Below are positions 23,472-32,807 of a stretch of 64,000 nucleotides of DNA, piece after piece. Position numbers and translations under genes: made by a program. Numbering within the stretch: the first letter of the stretch is position 1; each line of letters starts with the position of its first letter. Source of the DNA: CAVTSA01 sp963790575 (lineage in GTDB: Bacteria; Chloroflexota; Dormibacteria; Dormibacterales; Dormibacteraceae). The notes beneath the pieces were generated by a model. The model was given only the letters and a program-made list of their open reading frames with translations. It did no database searches and had not been told where the DNA came from. Where the stretch lies: contig CAWBPD010000019.1 in NCBI GenBank assembly GCA_963790575.1, positions 1 to 64,000 of the forward strand, written 5' to 3'.

Positions 23472-24395
23472 TCAGGGCAGAGTAGTCAGTAATCGCTCGA
23501 GGCTGGGCGTGGGACGCCCGGTGCGGCTCAGGGCTCTTTGCAGCTCTCGCGCGAGCGCCCGCATCTCCTCGGGCGCGGCTCGGCTGTGTGCGCCGAACCA
23601 CAGCTCGCCCTGGGGACTCTTGAACACCCGCCGCCAGTAGCCGATGACAAAAACCGTCGGCATGCGATAGAGGACGCGCAGGTTCTTGGGGATCTCGACG
23701 TTCCCGGTCGCTTGTAGCGCATTGAATGCCTGTCGGGTGGCGAGCACCATCAGCCGCAGCGTGGCGCGATCAGAGGCCAGTCTGGGTGCGTCGATGCCGA
23801 CCCGGTATAAGGCGAACGCAATGGGCACGACGAACGCGGCGTGGCCAACGAGCCAGCCGTCGATGTTGGCGCTGATCATGGTGGGAAAGCCCGCCTCGTT
23901 CAGGACCGCCCGCATGTGTCGGATGCGGGGAGTGGCGATGCCATCCGCCTCGCCGAGCATCGTCTTTTGCTGACTGATCAGCACATACCTGATGACCGGG
24001 CCGGCCCGGGTGCCACCCACTGCGGGGAAGCCGAACATGGCCCGCTGGCCGAGGGCTGCCGAGAGCTGCGCCTGGCGATTGGCAGTGTTGCCAAAGAAGA
24101 CGACGTCCGAGTTGTCGGTCATGGCGGCAAGGGCGGGGAGCGTGCTGCCGAGTTGCTCAGAGCGGACGGGGACCAACACCAGGTCAAAGCGCTCGTCCCG
24201 AGGGGGCTCGCTGACCGTCGGTATCTGCAGCTCCGTGCGGTGCCCGCCCTCTGCACATTCCAAAATCAGCCCGTGCGTCTGCAGGTCTGCTAGACGCGAA
24301 CCGCGAGCGAGTAGGACCACGTCATGCCCTGCTTGCAGAAGCTTGCCCGCGTACACACTACCGATCACACCGGCGCCGAGCACAAGAATCCGCAA
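23472..24395 (-). CDS. Ketopantoate reductase family (ApbA/PanE-like) protein
   Basis: 307 residues. RILVLGAGVIGSVYAGKLLQ is the N-terminal Rossmann GxGxxG motif; DLVLVPVRSEQLGSTLPALA fits the family's second nucleotide-binding region. The catalytic Lys and the usual N-(x)-K-x-x-x-N pattern of true ketopantoate reductase are not clear (NIDGWLVGHAAFVVPIAFAL at that place), so panE function in pantothenate synthesis is doubtful. Many such paralogues are uncharacterised oxidoreductases. Intact gene at the edge of the decayed zone. Confidence 0.78.
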   Translation of the reverse strand: MRILVLGAGVIGSVYAGKLLQAGHDVVLLARGSRLADLQTHGLILECAEGGHRTELQIPTVSEPPRDERFDLVLVPVRSEQLGSTLPALAAMTDNSDVVFFGNTANRQAQLSAALGQRAMFGFPAVGGTRAGPVIRYVLISQQKTMLGEADGIATPRIRHMRAVLNEAGFPTMISANIDGWLVGHAAFVVPIAFALYRVGIDAPRLASDRATLRLMVLATRQAFNALQATGNVEIPKNLRVLYRMPTVFVIGYWRRVFKSPQGELWFGAHSRAAPEEMRALARELQRALSRTGRPTPSLERLLTTLP

Positions 24396-24898
24396 CAGCG
24401 CACCTCCCTAATTCTGCAAGCAGTGTGACCCCCCGCGGGGTTCGGACCGGCTGAGTTCGATCGTCGCGGGTTCATCCGCGACGGCGTCATCCTTTTGCAC
24501 GGGGGCCGAAGTCTCAACGAGATCCGGTTCGGCCGGGGTCGTGGATGCGCGGTCATGAACACATGATCTACCGCTCGGCGGTACCGCCTGGCCGACGATC
24601 GCCTTTTTTCGGTCAGTCGAGGCTCTGGAGTGAGGGCCCCGCCTGCCATAGCGGCTGGCGGGGCGATCGGCAGATATATATAGGCCCCCCTCCCTCGCCC
24701 GTCTGCACTCCCTCGACGCTGTGCACCGTGCCCACCCGGGTAACGCTCCCGAAGAGCGATCGCATTTGCTGACGGTCCGTCGCCTGAGTGAAGGGTGCCG
24801 ACGAGGCGCTCGACGGAATCGGCCATTGGTACGACTCGGCAATCAAGCGGCGCCTGGTGGGATCCGAATTCCGAACCTGTGCTGAGCGTGACCAGACG
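24396..24898. other. Gene-free stretch with hairpin and AT island
   Basis: About 500 bases without a convincing gene. It contains a strong GC hairpin (CCCCGCC/GGCGGGG arms, about 24646-24672) directly followed by TATATATA, which could be a transcription stop or the -10 of the following broken gene. No U-run follows the hairpin. Confidence 0.35.
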
Positions 24899-25312
24899 AT
24901 GAGCAGCGAACCGCGCCAAATGGAGGAGCTCCCTAGAGCCGAATCGCTCCGGCTCCTCGGCACCGTCTCTTTCGGGCGCGTCGGATTCACCATACGGGCC
25001 TGCAGGCCATCCGTCCCGCCAATCACCTGATGGAAGGCGAGAGGGTCATCATCCGGACCCGTGAGTGGTCGGATCTGGTGGCGGTTGCAAGCGGAGGCGG
25101 TGCCACCGTCGCCTACGAGGCGGACTACATCGACACCGACCTCCACCTCGGCTGGAGCGTCATCGTGCGGGGTCAGCTCCAGGCCGTTTCCGACGCGGAC
25201 GAGGCGGCCCGTTACAGGGACCGGCTGTCAAGCTGGGCCCCCGGCCGGAGGGACGACGTCCTCTTTATCGAGCCGGTGTTCGTGAGTGGAATCAGGCTCA
25301 TTGAGCCGACCG
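24899..25312 (+). pseudogene. Pyridoxamine 5'-phosphate oxidase-family protein, frameshifted
   Basis: MSSEPRQMEELPRAESLRLL then GTVSFGRVGFTIR in one frame continues, after one base near 24993, as GLQAIRPANHLMEGERVIIR, YEADYIDTDLHLGWSVIVRG and WAPGRRDDVLFIEPVFVSGI. This is the split-barrel flavin/F420-binding fold of PPOX-type proteins (SFGRVGF and the GWSVIVRG strand are typical). Without the shift it would be about 138 residues. The second frame lacks a nearby stop and reads into a convergent broken gene, so the 3' end is also damaged. Confidence 0.65.
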
Positions 25313-25976
25313 CAGGCCCGTCCGCCTCCGCCGGTCCTGCCTCGTCTCGCCAAATCAGGGTGAGGAGTCGCGCCATCTCCTCAGGCGTGCTGCGCACCGA
25401 TGTCTCCGGACGCAGGGCACGGTTTGTGCGCAGCAGCTCAGCACCGGCTTGCTCGGCCTTCTCCCGGTCACCGGCCTGCGGTGGCCAGCTCGCACCCAGG
25501 TCCTCGGCGAAGGTGCGCAGGATGTCGCGACAGTCGCCGATGATCGCCGTCCGTTTTCAAGCCCAGTTCGCGCAGGGTGGCGTTGACGTTCTCGAGTCCG
25601 AGCTTCTCGCCCAGGAAGTCGGTGGCCGTGTTGTCGCTCACCGCGATCATGATCTGCGCGAGGTCACGCCAGGACAGGTCGACGTCGTCGAGCATGCTGG
25701 AGAGCCCCGTCGGCCCGGGCACGCGGAAGGAGGCCGGCACGCGTGCCCGGGCGGTGGGGTCGATCTTCCCTGCCGCCACCTGGCGCTCGAATTCCACCAG
25801 CAGCGGGACCTTGAAGACCGAGGCGAGCACCACCAGCTGGTTGCCCTGGTGGCTCAGTTCCCGCCCCCGGTCGACGTCGATCGCGTGGAGAAACCCGTCC
25901 ACCCCGGCGTCCGCGAACGCGGCGCGAATCGACCCTACCGCGTGTCACCGGCGGTCTGCTCCGTTGGGCTGCTCAT
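25300..25976 (-). pseudogene. Class A beta-lactamase-like serine hydrolase, broken
   Basis: Starts at ATG 25976, overlapping the stop of the preceding binding-protein relic (ATGA): MSSPTEQTAGDTR, one-base shift, then VGSIRAAFADAGVDGFLHAI, the S-x-x-K motif in VVLASVFKVPLL, and the SDN motif in MIAVSDNTATDFLGEKL. A second shift near 25555 leads to TAIIGDCRDILRTFAEDLG and STPEEMARLLTLIWRDEAG. The C-terminal KTG part is missing, cut off where the convergent PPOX relic begins. At least three lesions. Confidence 0.68.
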
Positions 25977-26776
25977 GACGACTTCAAGCTCCAGCTCTGC
26001 GCATTCCATGTGATTCCGACCAAGGAGTTCGCCTGGATGTTCGCGTACCGACTTGACCAGGCGCTGACTTCGGGCGCCTGGAAGAGTGGGAGTGTCGCCA
26101 TGTCCTTCCAGAGCTGCCGGTCGGCCTGGTTCCAGTCCGTCGCAGCCTGCGCTGAGTTGCTCGTGTTGAGCGCCTTCTGCATCCATGCGTCGGTGGCCGG
26201 ATTCGAATAGCGGTCATAGTTGGAGCTGCACTGTGGCTGGTTGGTGTACGAGCAGTAGATGCCCACGTCGGTGGACGGGAACGGTGGTGCGTCCCAGTTG
26301 AAAAGCACCATATCGAACGCACCCGTCTTGAAGGCACCCGTGACAAGGTTCGAGAAGTCCTGGATGTTGATCTTGACGCCGACCTGCTTCAACTGCGCCT
26401 GCACCAACTCTTCCATCTGTTCCCGAGCCTGCTGCCCGGCCGTGGTGCCGATGTTGAGGGTGAAATCCTCTCCAGCCTCCGGGCCTGTCTTGGGATGGAA
26501 GTAGCCGTCCGCTCCCATCGTCATGCCCGCCTGCTGAAGAAGCTGCTTTGCCTTGGCCGGCTCGTAGTTGCCATACCCAGCGCTCGTGTTCTCGTAATGA
26601 GGGGCAGTCGGCATGAAGATGCGGTTCTCCAGCGGCTTGATCTTGGGATCGAGCACATCGGCGATCCGCTGGACGATCTCATTCCGATTGATGCCATAGG
26701 CGACGGCGTGGCGGATGTTCACATCCGCGAGATACGGATTCGCCTCGTTGAAGTCGATGTGGGCGAATCTCGGGCT
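25973..26776 (-). pseudogene. Peptide/nickel ABC transporter binding protein, N-truncated
   Basis: Extracytoplasmic substrate-binding protein of the SBP_bac_5 (DppA/OppA) family: FAHIDFNEANPYLADVNIRH is the conserved lobe-switch region, followed by AVAYGINRNEIVQRIADVLD, QLKQVGVKINIQDFSNLVTG and a complete C-terminus. About the first half, including the signal peptide, is missing: the homology begins right after the stop codon of the upstream metallopeptidase. The first in-frame start is GTG 26722, mid-domain. Residual fragment of a transport operon; no permease is nearby. Confidence 0.7.
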
Positions 26777-27598
26777 CTACGCCGCGAAGGTATCGCAGTC
26801 ATCCGCCTTTCCGCTGTCGAAACCGCGCTGCAGCCACTGCTGGCGCTGCGCGGAGGAGCCGTGGGTCCAGTTCTCCGGCTGCACCTGCTGGCCGCTCAGG
26901 TGCTGCTGGTAGTCGTCACCCACCGCCGCGGCGGCCCCCAGCGCCTGTTCCATGTCGCCCGGCTGCACGAGGTTCCGTTGGTACGCGGAGTGCGCCCAGA
27001 CGCCGGCCAGGCAGTCGGCCTGGAGCTCGACGCGGACGGAGATCGCGTTGGCCTGGGGCGGATTCCGCTGTTTCGCCGCGGCGGAGCGGACGGTGATACC
27101 GAGCACGTTCTGGACGTGGTGGCCGAGCTCGTGGGCGATGATGTAGGCGCGCGCGAAGTCGCCCTCCGCGTTGAGGAACTGCTGCATGGCGGTCAGGAAA
27201 GCCAGGTCCAGGTACACGGTGCCATCGGCCGGGCAGTAGAAGGGACCCACCTCTGACGTCTCGGTGCCGCAGGCGGTCGCCACCTGGCTGGAGTACAGCA
27301 CCAGTCGGGCCGCGTGGTACGTGATACCGGCCCTCCTGAACTCCTGCGCCCACATCGCCTGCACGTCGTTGAAAACCGAGGTCGCGAATTGGTCCTGCGT
27401 CAGCGTCGGCGCCGGGGCCGCCTGGGGCCGAGCCGGGGCGGGCACGGTCGGCAGGTGATCGATCGAGCCGCCCTCGATGGCCGCGCTGCCAGAGGGAGAT
27501 GGAGAGGGAGAGGACTTCGCCGCCGTGCTTCCACATGCCGACAGCAGCAGGACAGCGATCACCGCCGTCAGCCCAACCCGCAGCCGCGAGCCACGCAC
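26777..27598 (-). CDS. Putative neutral zinc metallopeptidase, lipoprotein
   Basis: 273 residues with GTG start. Lipoprotein signal (LTAVIAVLLLSACG), low-complexity linker, then the YpfJ/PF04228-type domain: TVYLDLAFLTAMQQFLNAEG, the zinc-binding IIAHELGHHVQNVLG, VELQADCLAGVWAHSAY, and HGSSAQRQQWLQRGFDSG with DDCDTFAA at the end. The family is predicted to be membrane-anchored proteases of unknown substrate. Divergent from the PrsW-type gene with 85 bases between starts. Confidence 0.88.
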   Translation of the reverse strand: MRGSRLRVGLTAVIAVLLLSACGSTAAKSSPSPSPSGSAAIEGGSIDHLPTVPAPARPQAAPAPTLTQDQFATSVFNDVQAMWAQEFRRAGITYHAARLVLYSSQVATACGTETSEVGPFYCPADGTVYLDLAFLTAMQQFLNAEGDFARAYIIAHELGHHVQNVLGITVRSAAAKQRNPPQANAISVRVELQADCLAGVWAHSAYQRNLVQPGDMEQALGAAAAVGDDYQQHLSGQQVQPENWTHGSSAQRQQWLQRGFDSGKADDCDTFAA

Positions 27599-27683
27599 GA
27601 CGGATTGAGTCTACCATCGGCCTGACCGGGCTCCCCGAGGGTGTGGGACGCTCAAGCCCGGCACACGCACCGAAGCCAGAGCC

Positions 27684-28829
27684 ATGCAGAATGCCGTCGA
27701 CCCCAGCGCCACTCCCACCCAGGGGACACCCGTCGGTGGATACGACGTCCGCACCGGGCGAGTGAGCCCGCGCCATCGCTGGCGCTGGCTCTGGACCCTT
27801 CTGCTGGGCGTGGGGCTCTGGGTGGTGTGCGTCATCGTCACCGCGATCACCCGGAACACGAACTTGCTCCCGGCCAACATCCTGCTCGGGTCGTTCACGG
27901 TCCCGGTGGCCGCGGTGGCCTGGAACTTCGACCACCGTGCCGACTCCTACCTGCCGGTGACGCGCATCTTCTACGCGTTCGTCGTCGGCGGCACCGTCGG
28001 CGTGCTGTTGGCGGCTCTCCTGGAGGCGCCCCTGGGCCTGGTCCCGGGGCCCGTCCAGCTGGTCCTCGTGGCCCTGATCGAGGAGGCGGCGAAGCTGGCC
28101 GCTCTGATCCTGGTCGCGCAGCGCCTGCGCCGCTACACGACCACCGACGGGCTGGTCCTCGGCGCCACCGTCGGCTTCGGGTTCGCGGCGCTCGAGAGCA
28201 GTGGCTACGCCTTTAACGCGCTACTGACCCAGCAGGGCCTCTCACTCTCGGCGCTCACCGAGAGCGTGATCCTGCGTGGCCTCCTGGCGCCACTCGGCCA
28301 TGGCCTCTGGACGGCGGTCTTGGGCATGTTCCTGTTCCGCGCGTCGGAGCGGCGCAACCGCCTCCGCATCAGCGGGCCCCTGGTCGGCATGTACTTCGCC
28401 ATGGTCGGCCTCCACTTCCTGTGGGACTTCTCGAGCGTGCTGGCGGCTCTCTCCGGCCTGGCGCTGATCACGCTCCTGCTGGCCCTCGCCTTCGACCTGG
28501 TGATCGGAGCCGGCGGTGTGGCGATCCTGCTCGGCAGCTGGCACGCGCTGGTGCGACTGCCAAACCGCCGCGCCCAGCAGTGGGGAGCGGCCGGATCTCA
28601 GACCGCCGCCAGCTCGTCGTGGCAACCGCCCCCGGCGACCTGGCCGCCGCCGTCGCCGCCGCCTCCGGGGTACCGCCCCGGACCCATCGCCCCTCCGGCG
28701 CCGGTCCCTGGATACGGCTCACAGCACGCGCCCGCGGCGGGGTGGGTGCCTCTGAACCCGGGCCTCGGACAACCACCCCCGCCTGGCAACCCACCATCAG
28801 GGCAACGCCCTTATCCCGGCCACCGGTAA
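27684..28829 (+). CDS. PrsW-family intramembrane metalloprotease
   Basis: 381 residues. About eight hydrophobic segments with the PrsW motifs: LVALIEEAAKLAALILVAQR (EExxK), DGLVLGATVGFGFAALESSG and LLAPLGHGLWTAVLG (HxxW-type), then GLHFLWDF. In Bacillus PrsW performs site-1 cleavage of the anti-sigma factor RsiW; in this group the substrate is unknown. The last 100 residues are Pro/Gly-rich and disordered (PPSPPPPGYRPGPIAPP). An ECF sigma factor lies 12 kb away, without evidence of linkage. Confidence 0.88.
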   Translation: MQNAVDPSATPTQGTPVGGYDVRTGRVSPRHRWRWLWTLLLGVGLWVVCVIVTAITRNTNLLPANILLGSFTVPVAAVAWNFDHRADSYLPVTRIFYAFVVGGTVGVLLAALLEAPLGLVPGPVQLVLVALIEEAAKLAALILVAQRLRRYTTTDGLVLGATVGFGFAALESSGYAFNALLTQQGLSLSALTESVILRGLLAPLGHGLWTAVLGMFLFRASERRNRLRISGPLVGMYFAMVGLHFLWDFSSVLAALSGLALITLLLALAFDLVIGAGGVAILLGSWHALVRLPNRRAQQWGAAGSQTAASSSWQPPPATWPPPSPPPPGYRPGPIAPPAPVPGYGSQHAPAAGWVPLNPGLGQPPPPGNPPSGQRPYPGHR

Positions 28830-28850
28830 GGACCTCGGAGGAGATCGCCG

Positions 28851-29354
28851 ATGAACGTCTCGGAGCTACTGCAGGACGCCTTCGATCGGATCCAGGAGGA
28901 AGCCCACCAGGCGGTGAGGGGGCTCAGCCAGGAGCAGCTGGCGGCGCGCCCGGGGCCGGACGCGAACTCCATCGCCTGGCTGATCTGGCATCTCGCTCGC
29001 GTCCAGGACGACCACGTGTCGGAGGTCGCCGGCCGCCCCCAGACCTGGACCTCCGGGGGCTGGGAACGGCGCCTCGGCCTGCCCTTCGATGAGGGAGCCA
29101 CCGGGTACGGGCAGCGCTCCGACGAGGTGGCCCAGGTGCGAGTCGACGGCGACCTGCTCCTCGGGTACCTGGACGCCACCACCTCCGCCACCAAAGCGTT
29201 TCTCTCCACCTTGACCGAGGCCGAGCTCGACCGCGTCGTGGATCGGAACTGGACGCCGGAGGTGACGCTCGGCGTGCGCCTGGTGAGCGTCGTCAGCGAC
29301 GACCTGCAGCACGTCGGCCAGGCGGCCTACGCCCGGGGATTGCTCGGGGTCTGA
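28851..29354 (+). CDS. DinB-like (DUF664-type) protein
   Basis: 167 residues forming the DinB four-helix bundle: MNVSELLQDAFDRIQEEAHQ, NSIAWLIWHLARVQDDHVSE and VSDDLQHVGQAAYARGLLG. The His in IWHLARVQDDH and the His in DLQHVGQ are in the positions of the metal-binding triad. Members include mycothiol- or bacillithiol-dependent transferases and maleylpyruvate isomerase relatives; the mycothiol-type context is a possibility but is not shown. Follows PrsW by 21 bases. Confidence 0.85.
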   Translation: MNVSELLQDAFDRIQEEAHQAVRGLSQEQLAARPGPDANSIAWLIWHLARVQDDHVSEVAGRPQTWTSGGWERRLGLPFDEGATGYGQRSDEVAQVRVDGDLLLGYLDATTSATKAFLSTLTEAELDRVVDRNWTPEVTLGVRLVSVVSDDLQHVGQAAYARGLLGV

Positions 29355-29451
29355 ACATCGCCGCCGGTCGGCACGGCGGCGCGGTCCAGCTGCTGCAGGA
29401 CGTCGAGCCGCACCTGGTTGATCGGGTGCAGCGCGTCGCAAACGGGTTCCT

Positions 29452-30189
29452 CTACGAGCGCGGCGCCTCCTGTCGCCAGAGCGGCCGGCCGCGCCCGGCG
29501 AGGGCTAGACCCGTGATCACGAAGGCGGCCAGGAGGGTCGCGATCAGCAGCGCGACCGCCGGGTGCCCGGAGAGCACCAGCAGGGCGCCCAAGATCGCCC
29601 CCACCAGCATCACCGTGATCGAGAGCAGGCGACGCGCGATCGCCGTCCCCCGCTGCCCCGAGCGCAGGTCGGCGGCGACGCCGGTCAGGGTCATGGTGAG
29701 CACGGTGGTGGTGAGGTCGGGTACCGCCAGGCGGCGCGCGGTGGTGTTCTGAACGCCCATCGCCGGCGCCAGCAGCCCGGCCAGGACGTAGATCACGGCG
29801 GAGGAGCGGCCAAGTGCCACAGACGCCAGGATGGTGGCGGTCAAGAGGAGCACCACTTCGATGGCCGCCGTCACCTGCAGGAGGCGGCCGCGGTCGGGCG
29901 CCAGCCAGGTGACCAGCCAGCCGCCGCCGGCGGCTCCGACCAGAAACCCCACCAACGCGATCAGCGAGGCGGTCAGCGAGAACCCGGGTGCCCGCGCGAG
30001 GGCGAAGCCGACGAAGACCACGTTGCCGGTCATGTTGGCCACGAACACACGGCCCAGCCGCAGCACGCTGACCGCGTCCACGAGCCCGGTGACCACGGTC
30101 AGTGCCAGGAGGAAGTAGGGGAGAGGCCCGTGACGCGGCCCGGCGAGCAGCCGGACGTGTCCCGGACGGGTGGAGCGCGCATTGCTCAT
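29452..30189 (-). CDS. YoaK/DUF1275-family membrane protein
   Basis: 245 residues from ATG 30189 (the frame stays open upstream). Signature GLVDAVSVLRLGRVFVANMT followed by GNVVFVGFALARAPGFSL, and MGVQNTTARRLAVPDLTTTV in the middle, are diagnostic of DUF1275/YoaK. Six hydrophobic helices. Function unknown in the family; possibly transport. It follows a Gfo/Idh-type oxidoreductase gene by 37 bases on the same strand and may be co-transcribed. Confidence 0.87.
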   Translation of the reverse strand: MSNARSTRPGHVRLLAGPRHGPLPYFLLALTVVTGLVDAVSVLRLGRVFVANMTGNVVFVGFALARAPGFSLTASLIALVGFLVGAAGGGWLVTWLAPDRGRLLQVTAAIEVVLLLTATILASVALGRSSAVIYVLAGLLAPAMGVQNTTARRLAVPDLTTTVLTMTLTGVAADLRSGQRGTAIARRLLSITVMLVGAILGALLVLSGHPAVALLIATLLAAFVITGLALAGRGRPLWRQEAPRS

Positions 30190-30226
30190 CCCCTCGCCGC
30201 GCGCGCCGGGACCATTCGCTAAGCCC

Positions 30227-31393
30227 TCAGTCGCCGACCAGGCCGTGGACCACCGTGTAGCGCCCGGGCGTGGGGCCGCGCCACTCTTCGGCCGCCCACG
30301 GCTTCCAGAGCGGGACACCGGGCGCCTCCTGCAACCAAGGAGCCTGCAGGGTCATCACCTGGTCGCGTTCGGCGCTGTCCATGCCGCGCGTGATGAGCAG
30401 GAGATTGCGGGCGGATTGCTCCACCGTCGCCACGATGGGAGCGCCGTATTGCAGGGCGTCGGCGAAATTGCACAACTCGGCCCAGTGGCCGTTGTCGGCG
30501 CCTTCGAAGACGTGGGTCTGCGGCGGCTCGTCAGGGCGGTAAAGCCTCACCTCTTTGCGCGCTTCCGGCGGGCCGTCCTCGGACAGCACGAGGGTGCCGC
30601 TGGTCCCATACAGGCGGGTCTGGTTGGACTCCGGCGGGAGCGGGATGTCGGTATGGGTGGCGGCGTAGCTCCCGATGGTGCCGCTCTCGAAGGCGAGGTT
30701 GAGCGCGAGATCGGAGGGCGCGTCGATGGTGACGTTGGCGCGCTGCACCAGGCCGGAGACGGTGCGCGGCTCCCCGCAGAGCAGGCGCAAACGGGCCGCG
30801 TGATGGACCCCATTGTCGAGTAGGGCGCCACCCCGGTAGGCCGGATGGTGCCGCCACGGAGTGCTCGAGAATTGACCCGGGCGCGGCACCCAGTGCATGG
30901 CGAACCGCCACGCGACGAGGTGCAGCCGGCCGATGGCGCCGGCGTCGACCAGCTGTCTCGCCAAGCGGAGGTCGTCCCGGTAGAACATGTTCTCGGCCAG
31001 CAGTACTGTGCGCTCGGGGTAGGCACGGACGGTCTCGACGAGGGTTCGGGCCTGCTCCTCGTCTCCGCCCGCTGGCTTCTCGCAGATCACGTCCTTCCCC
31101 GCCGCGAGCGCGTCACCGGTCGCCGCGGCCAGCTCGGGGATGGGGAGCGTGACGAGGATGGCGTCGACGTCGTCGCGGGTAAGCAGCGCATCGCGATCGC
31201 TTACGAAACACTCGGGAGACAGGCCGGTCAGCTGGGCGAAGCGGGTCATCGCGTCGGGGGAGCGGTCATGACAGGCGGTCACCGTGTACCGGTCGGAGAG
31301 CCGGCGGAGCGCCGGCCAGTGCAGCTTCCGCGCCGCCAGCCCGGTGCCGAGCAGTCCGAGCCGGATCGGTGGCGCCGGGCGGGGGCCACTCAC
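30227..31393 (-). CDS. Gfo/Idh/MocA-family oxidoreductase
   Basis: 388 residues. N-terminal Rossmann domain RLGLLGTGLAARKLHWPALR, then the family's AAGKDVICEKPAGGDEEQAR (EKP motif binds NAD(P) and contacts substrate), and a C-terminal substrate domain with YRGGALLDNGVHHAARLRL where Asp and His are the usual catalytic pair. Oxidises or reduces a sugar or cyclitol. GTG start overlaps the stop of the 2-hydroxyacid dehydrogenase as GTGA, so both act in one pathway, most likely sugar-acid turnover. Confidence 0.87.
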   Translation of the reverse strand: MSGPRPAPPIRLGLLGTGLAARKLHWPALRRLSDRYTVTACHDRSPDAMTRFAQLTGLSPECFVSDRDALLTRDDVDAILVTLPIPELAAATGDALAAGKDVICEKPAGGDEEQARTLVETVRAYPERTVLLAENMFYRDDLRLARQLVDAGAIGRLHLVAWRFAMHWVPRPGQFSSTPWRHHPAYRGGALLDNGVHHAARLRLLCGEPRTVSGLVQRANVTIDAPSDLALNLAFESGTIGSYAATHTDIPLPPESNQTRLYGTSGTLVLSEDGPPEARKEVRLYRPDEPPQTHVFEGADNGHWAELCNFADALQYGAPIVATVEQSARNLLLITRGMDSAERDQVMTLQAPWLQEAPGVPLWKPWAAEEWRGPTPGRYTVVHGLVGD

Positions 31394-32403
31394 CGGCGAA
31401 AGGGAACGCCGTTGACGACGTTGAACGGCTCCAGCCCCTGGACCACGCGCTGCAGATTGCCGGCCACCACGCGGACCGACCGGGCCATCGCCTCCCGGGT
31501 GTAGCCGCCGATGTGGGCGGTGAGGAAGACGTTGTCGAGCTCCCGCAGCGGTGAGCGCTCGGACAGCGGCTCCACCTCGAAGACGTCGAGCGCGGCTCCC
31601 GCCAGATGACCTGACTGCAGGTGCTCGACCAGCGCCGCCTCATCCACCACCGGGCCCCGGCTCGCGTTGAGGAAGAAGGCCCCAGGATGCATGGACGCCA
31701 GCTGTTCCCGCCCGATCAGCCCACGCGTGTCGCGGTCCAGCGGCACGTGCACGGTGACGATGTCGGCCCGGCGCAGCAGCTCGTCCAGGGGCAGCTGCTC
31801 GGCGCCGGGCAGGCTGCGGGGGATGATGTCGGTGAACAGGATCCGGGATCCGAATCCGCGCAGCCGTTGCGCGACGGTGCTGCCGACGTTGCCGAGCCCG
31901 ACGATCCCGACCGTCATGGACCCCAGCTCCCGGCCCTCGCCGGGCGGTCTCCAGCCGCCGCCTCGGAAGACACGATCGCCGTCGGCGCCATGGCGGAGCA
32001 GGTTCAACATCTGCATCACGACCAGGTCGGCCACCGAGTCACGGTTGTATCCGGCGGCGTTGGCGACCGGGATGCCACAGTCGGCGGCCGCGCGATGGTC
32101 GATCGAATCGAAGCCGACCGCCGGCTGCTGGATCAGGTGGCACCGGCTCATGGTCTCCAGCGCGCCCCGCTCGACCTGAGTCTTGTGCCGTCCGTCGCCG
32201 ATCACCAGGTCGGCGCCGGACAGCAGCTCCCGCAGCTCCTCGGCGCCGGGATCGGGCGGCGCGACCTTGATCTTGAACTGAATGCGCGCCGTGTCGGGGC
32301 CCACCATCTCCCGGAGGCGCTCCTCCGGCCAGGGGCTGAGGCTGACCAGCGTGACGCTGCCGGTGAGGGGTTGAGGCCCGTTGGGGGCCGGCGTGTTCGA
32401 CAT
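31390..32403 (-). CDS. D-2-hydroxyacid dehydrogenase family protein
   Basis: 337 residues starting at ATG 32403 behind a very strong AGGAGG site. NAD-binding TVGIVGLGNVGSTVAQRL, then VTVHVPLDRDTRGLIGREQL, FFLNASRGPVVDEAALVEHL (catalytic Arg region), VFEVEPLSERSPL (Glu) and FLTAHIGGYT (His) give the complete Arg-Glu-His active site of phosphoglycerate/glyoxylate-type dehydrogenases. Reduces a 2-keto acid or oxidises a D-2-hydroxy acid; coupling to the Gfo/Idh gene suggests a sugar-acid substrate. Confidence 0.9.
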   Translation of the reverse strand: MSNTPAPNGPQPLTGSVTLVSLSPWPEERLREMVGPDTARIQFKIKVAPPDPGAEELRELLSGADLVIGDGRHKTQVERGALETMSRCHLIQQPAVGFDSIDHRAAADCGIPVANAAGYNRDSVADLVVMQMLNLLRHGADGDRVFRGGGWRPPGEGRELGSMTVGIVGLGNVGSTVAQRLRGFGSRILFTDIIPRSLPGAEQLPLDELLRRADIVTVHVPLDRDTRGLIGREQLASMHPGAFFLNASRGPVVDEAALVEHLQSGHLAGAALDVFEVEPLSERSPLRELDNVFLTAHIGGYTREAMARSVRVVAGNLQRVVQGLEPFNVVNGVPFRR

Positions 32404-32479
32404 GTGCACCTCCTGTCCGCCCATCATGGCAGGCCGCGGCGGGGGGGCATCGCGCCGGACCAAACTCAGACGCCCACCC

Positions 32480-32745
32480 GCGCCCGCAGCACCCGTCGCC
32501 AACCGCAGGCCACCGCTGAGAGTGCTGAGGAACCCCGTGGTCACGCCACAAGCGGGCGCAGCTCGGGCGAAGCCGGAAGCGAGCCAACATCAAGACCCGA
32601 CGGACACCACCCGCTGCTGGCCCGGCAAGCTACGGCGGCGAGCGCCGCCGGGGGGTCCAGGGGGGCGCCAGCCCTCCCTGGGTAAAACAATCGCAAGCTC
32701 CCAACCGGCAAGCCCGGCCCCTATCCCTTCGTGCGCGAAGCGCTC
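32480..32745. repeat. Diverged solitary copy of the 300-base dispersed repeat
   Basis: Shares ordered blocks with the array at 48.3-49.2 kb: CAAGCGGGCGCAGCTCGGGC near 32550, then AAGCGAGCCA, CCCGGCAAG-TACGGCGGCG, GGGGGGCG-CAGCC, AACAATCGC, and GTGCGCGAAGCGCTCG near 32740. Intervening bases have drifted. It fills most of the 400 bases between the 2-hydroxyacid dehydrogenase and aldehyde dehydrogenase genes; no gene is seen there. Confidence 0.7.
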
Positions 32746-32807
32746 GCGCGCCAGCGCGACCCATCCAGCGACCCCCACCAGCAAGCGCACACTCCATACT
32801 GCGGGGC

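Noticed and set aside
29355..29451. Coding-like minus-strand stretch (LHPINQVRLDVLQQLDRAA) downstream of the YoaK gene
   Set aside because: Too short, without start codon or recognised family; could be a relic but not supportable.
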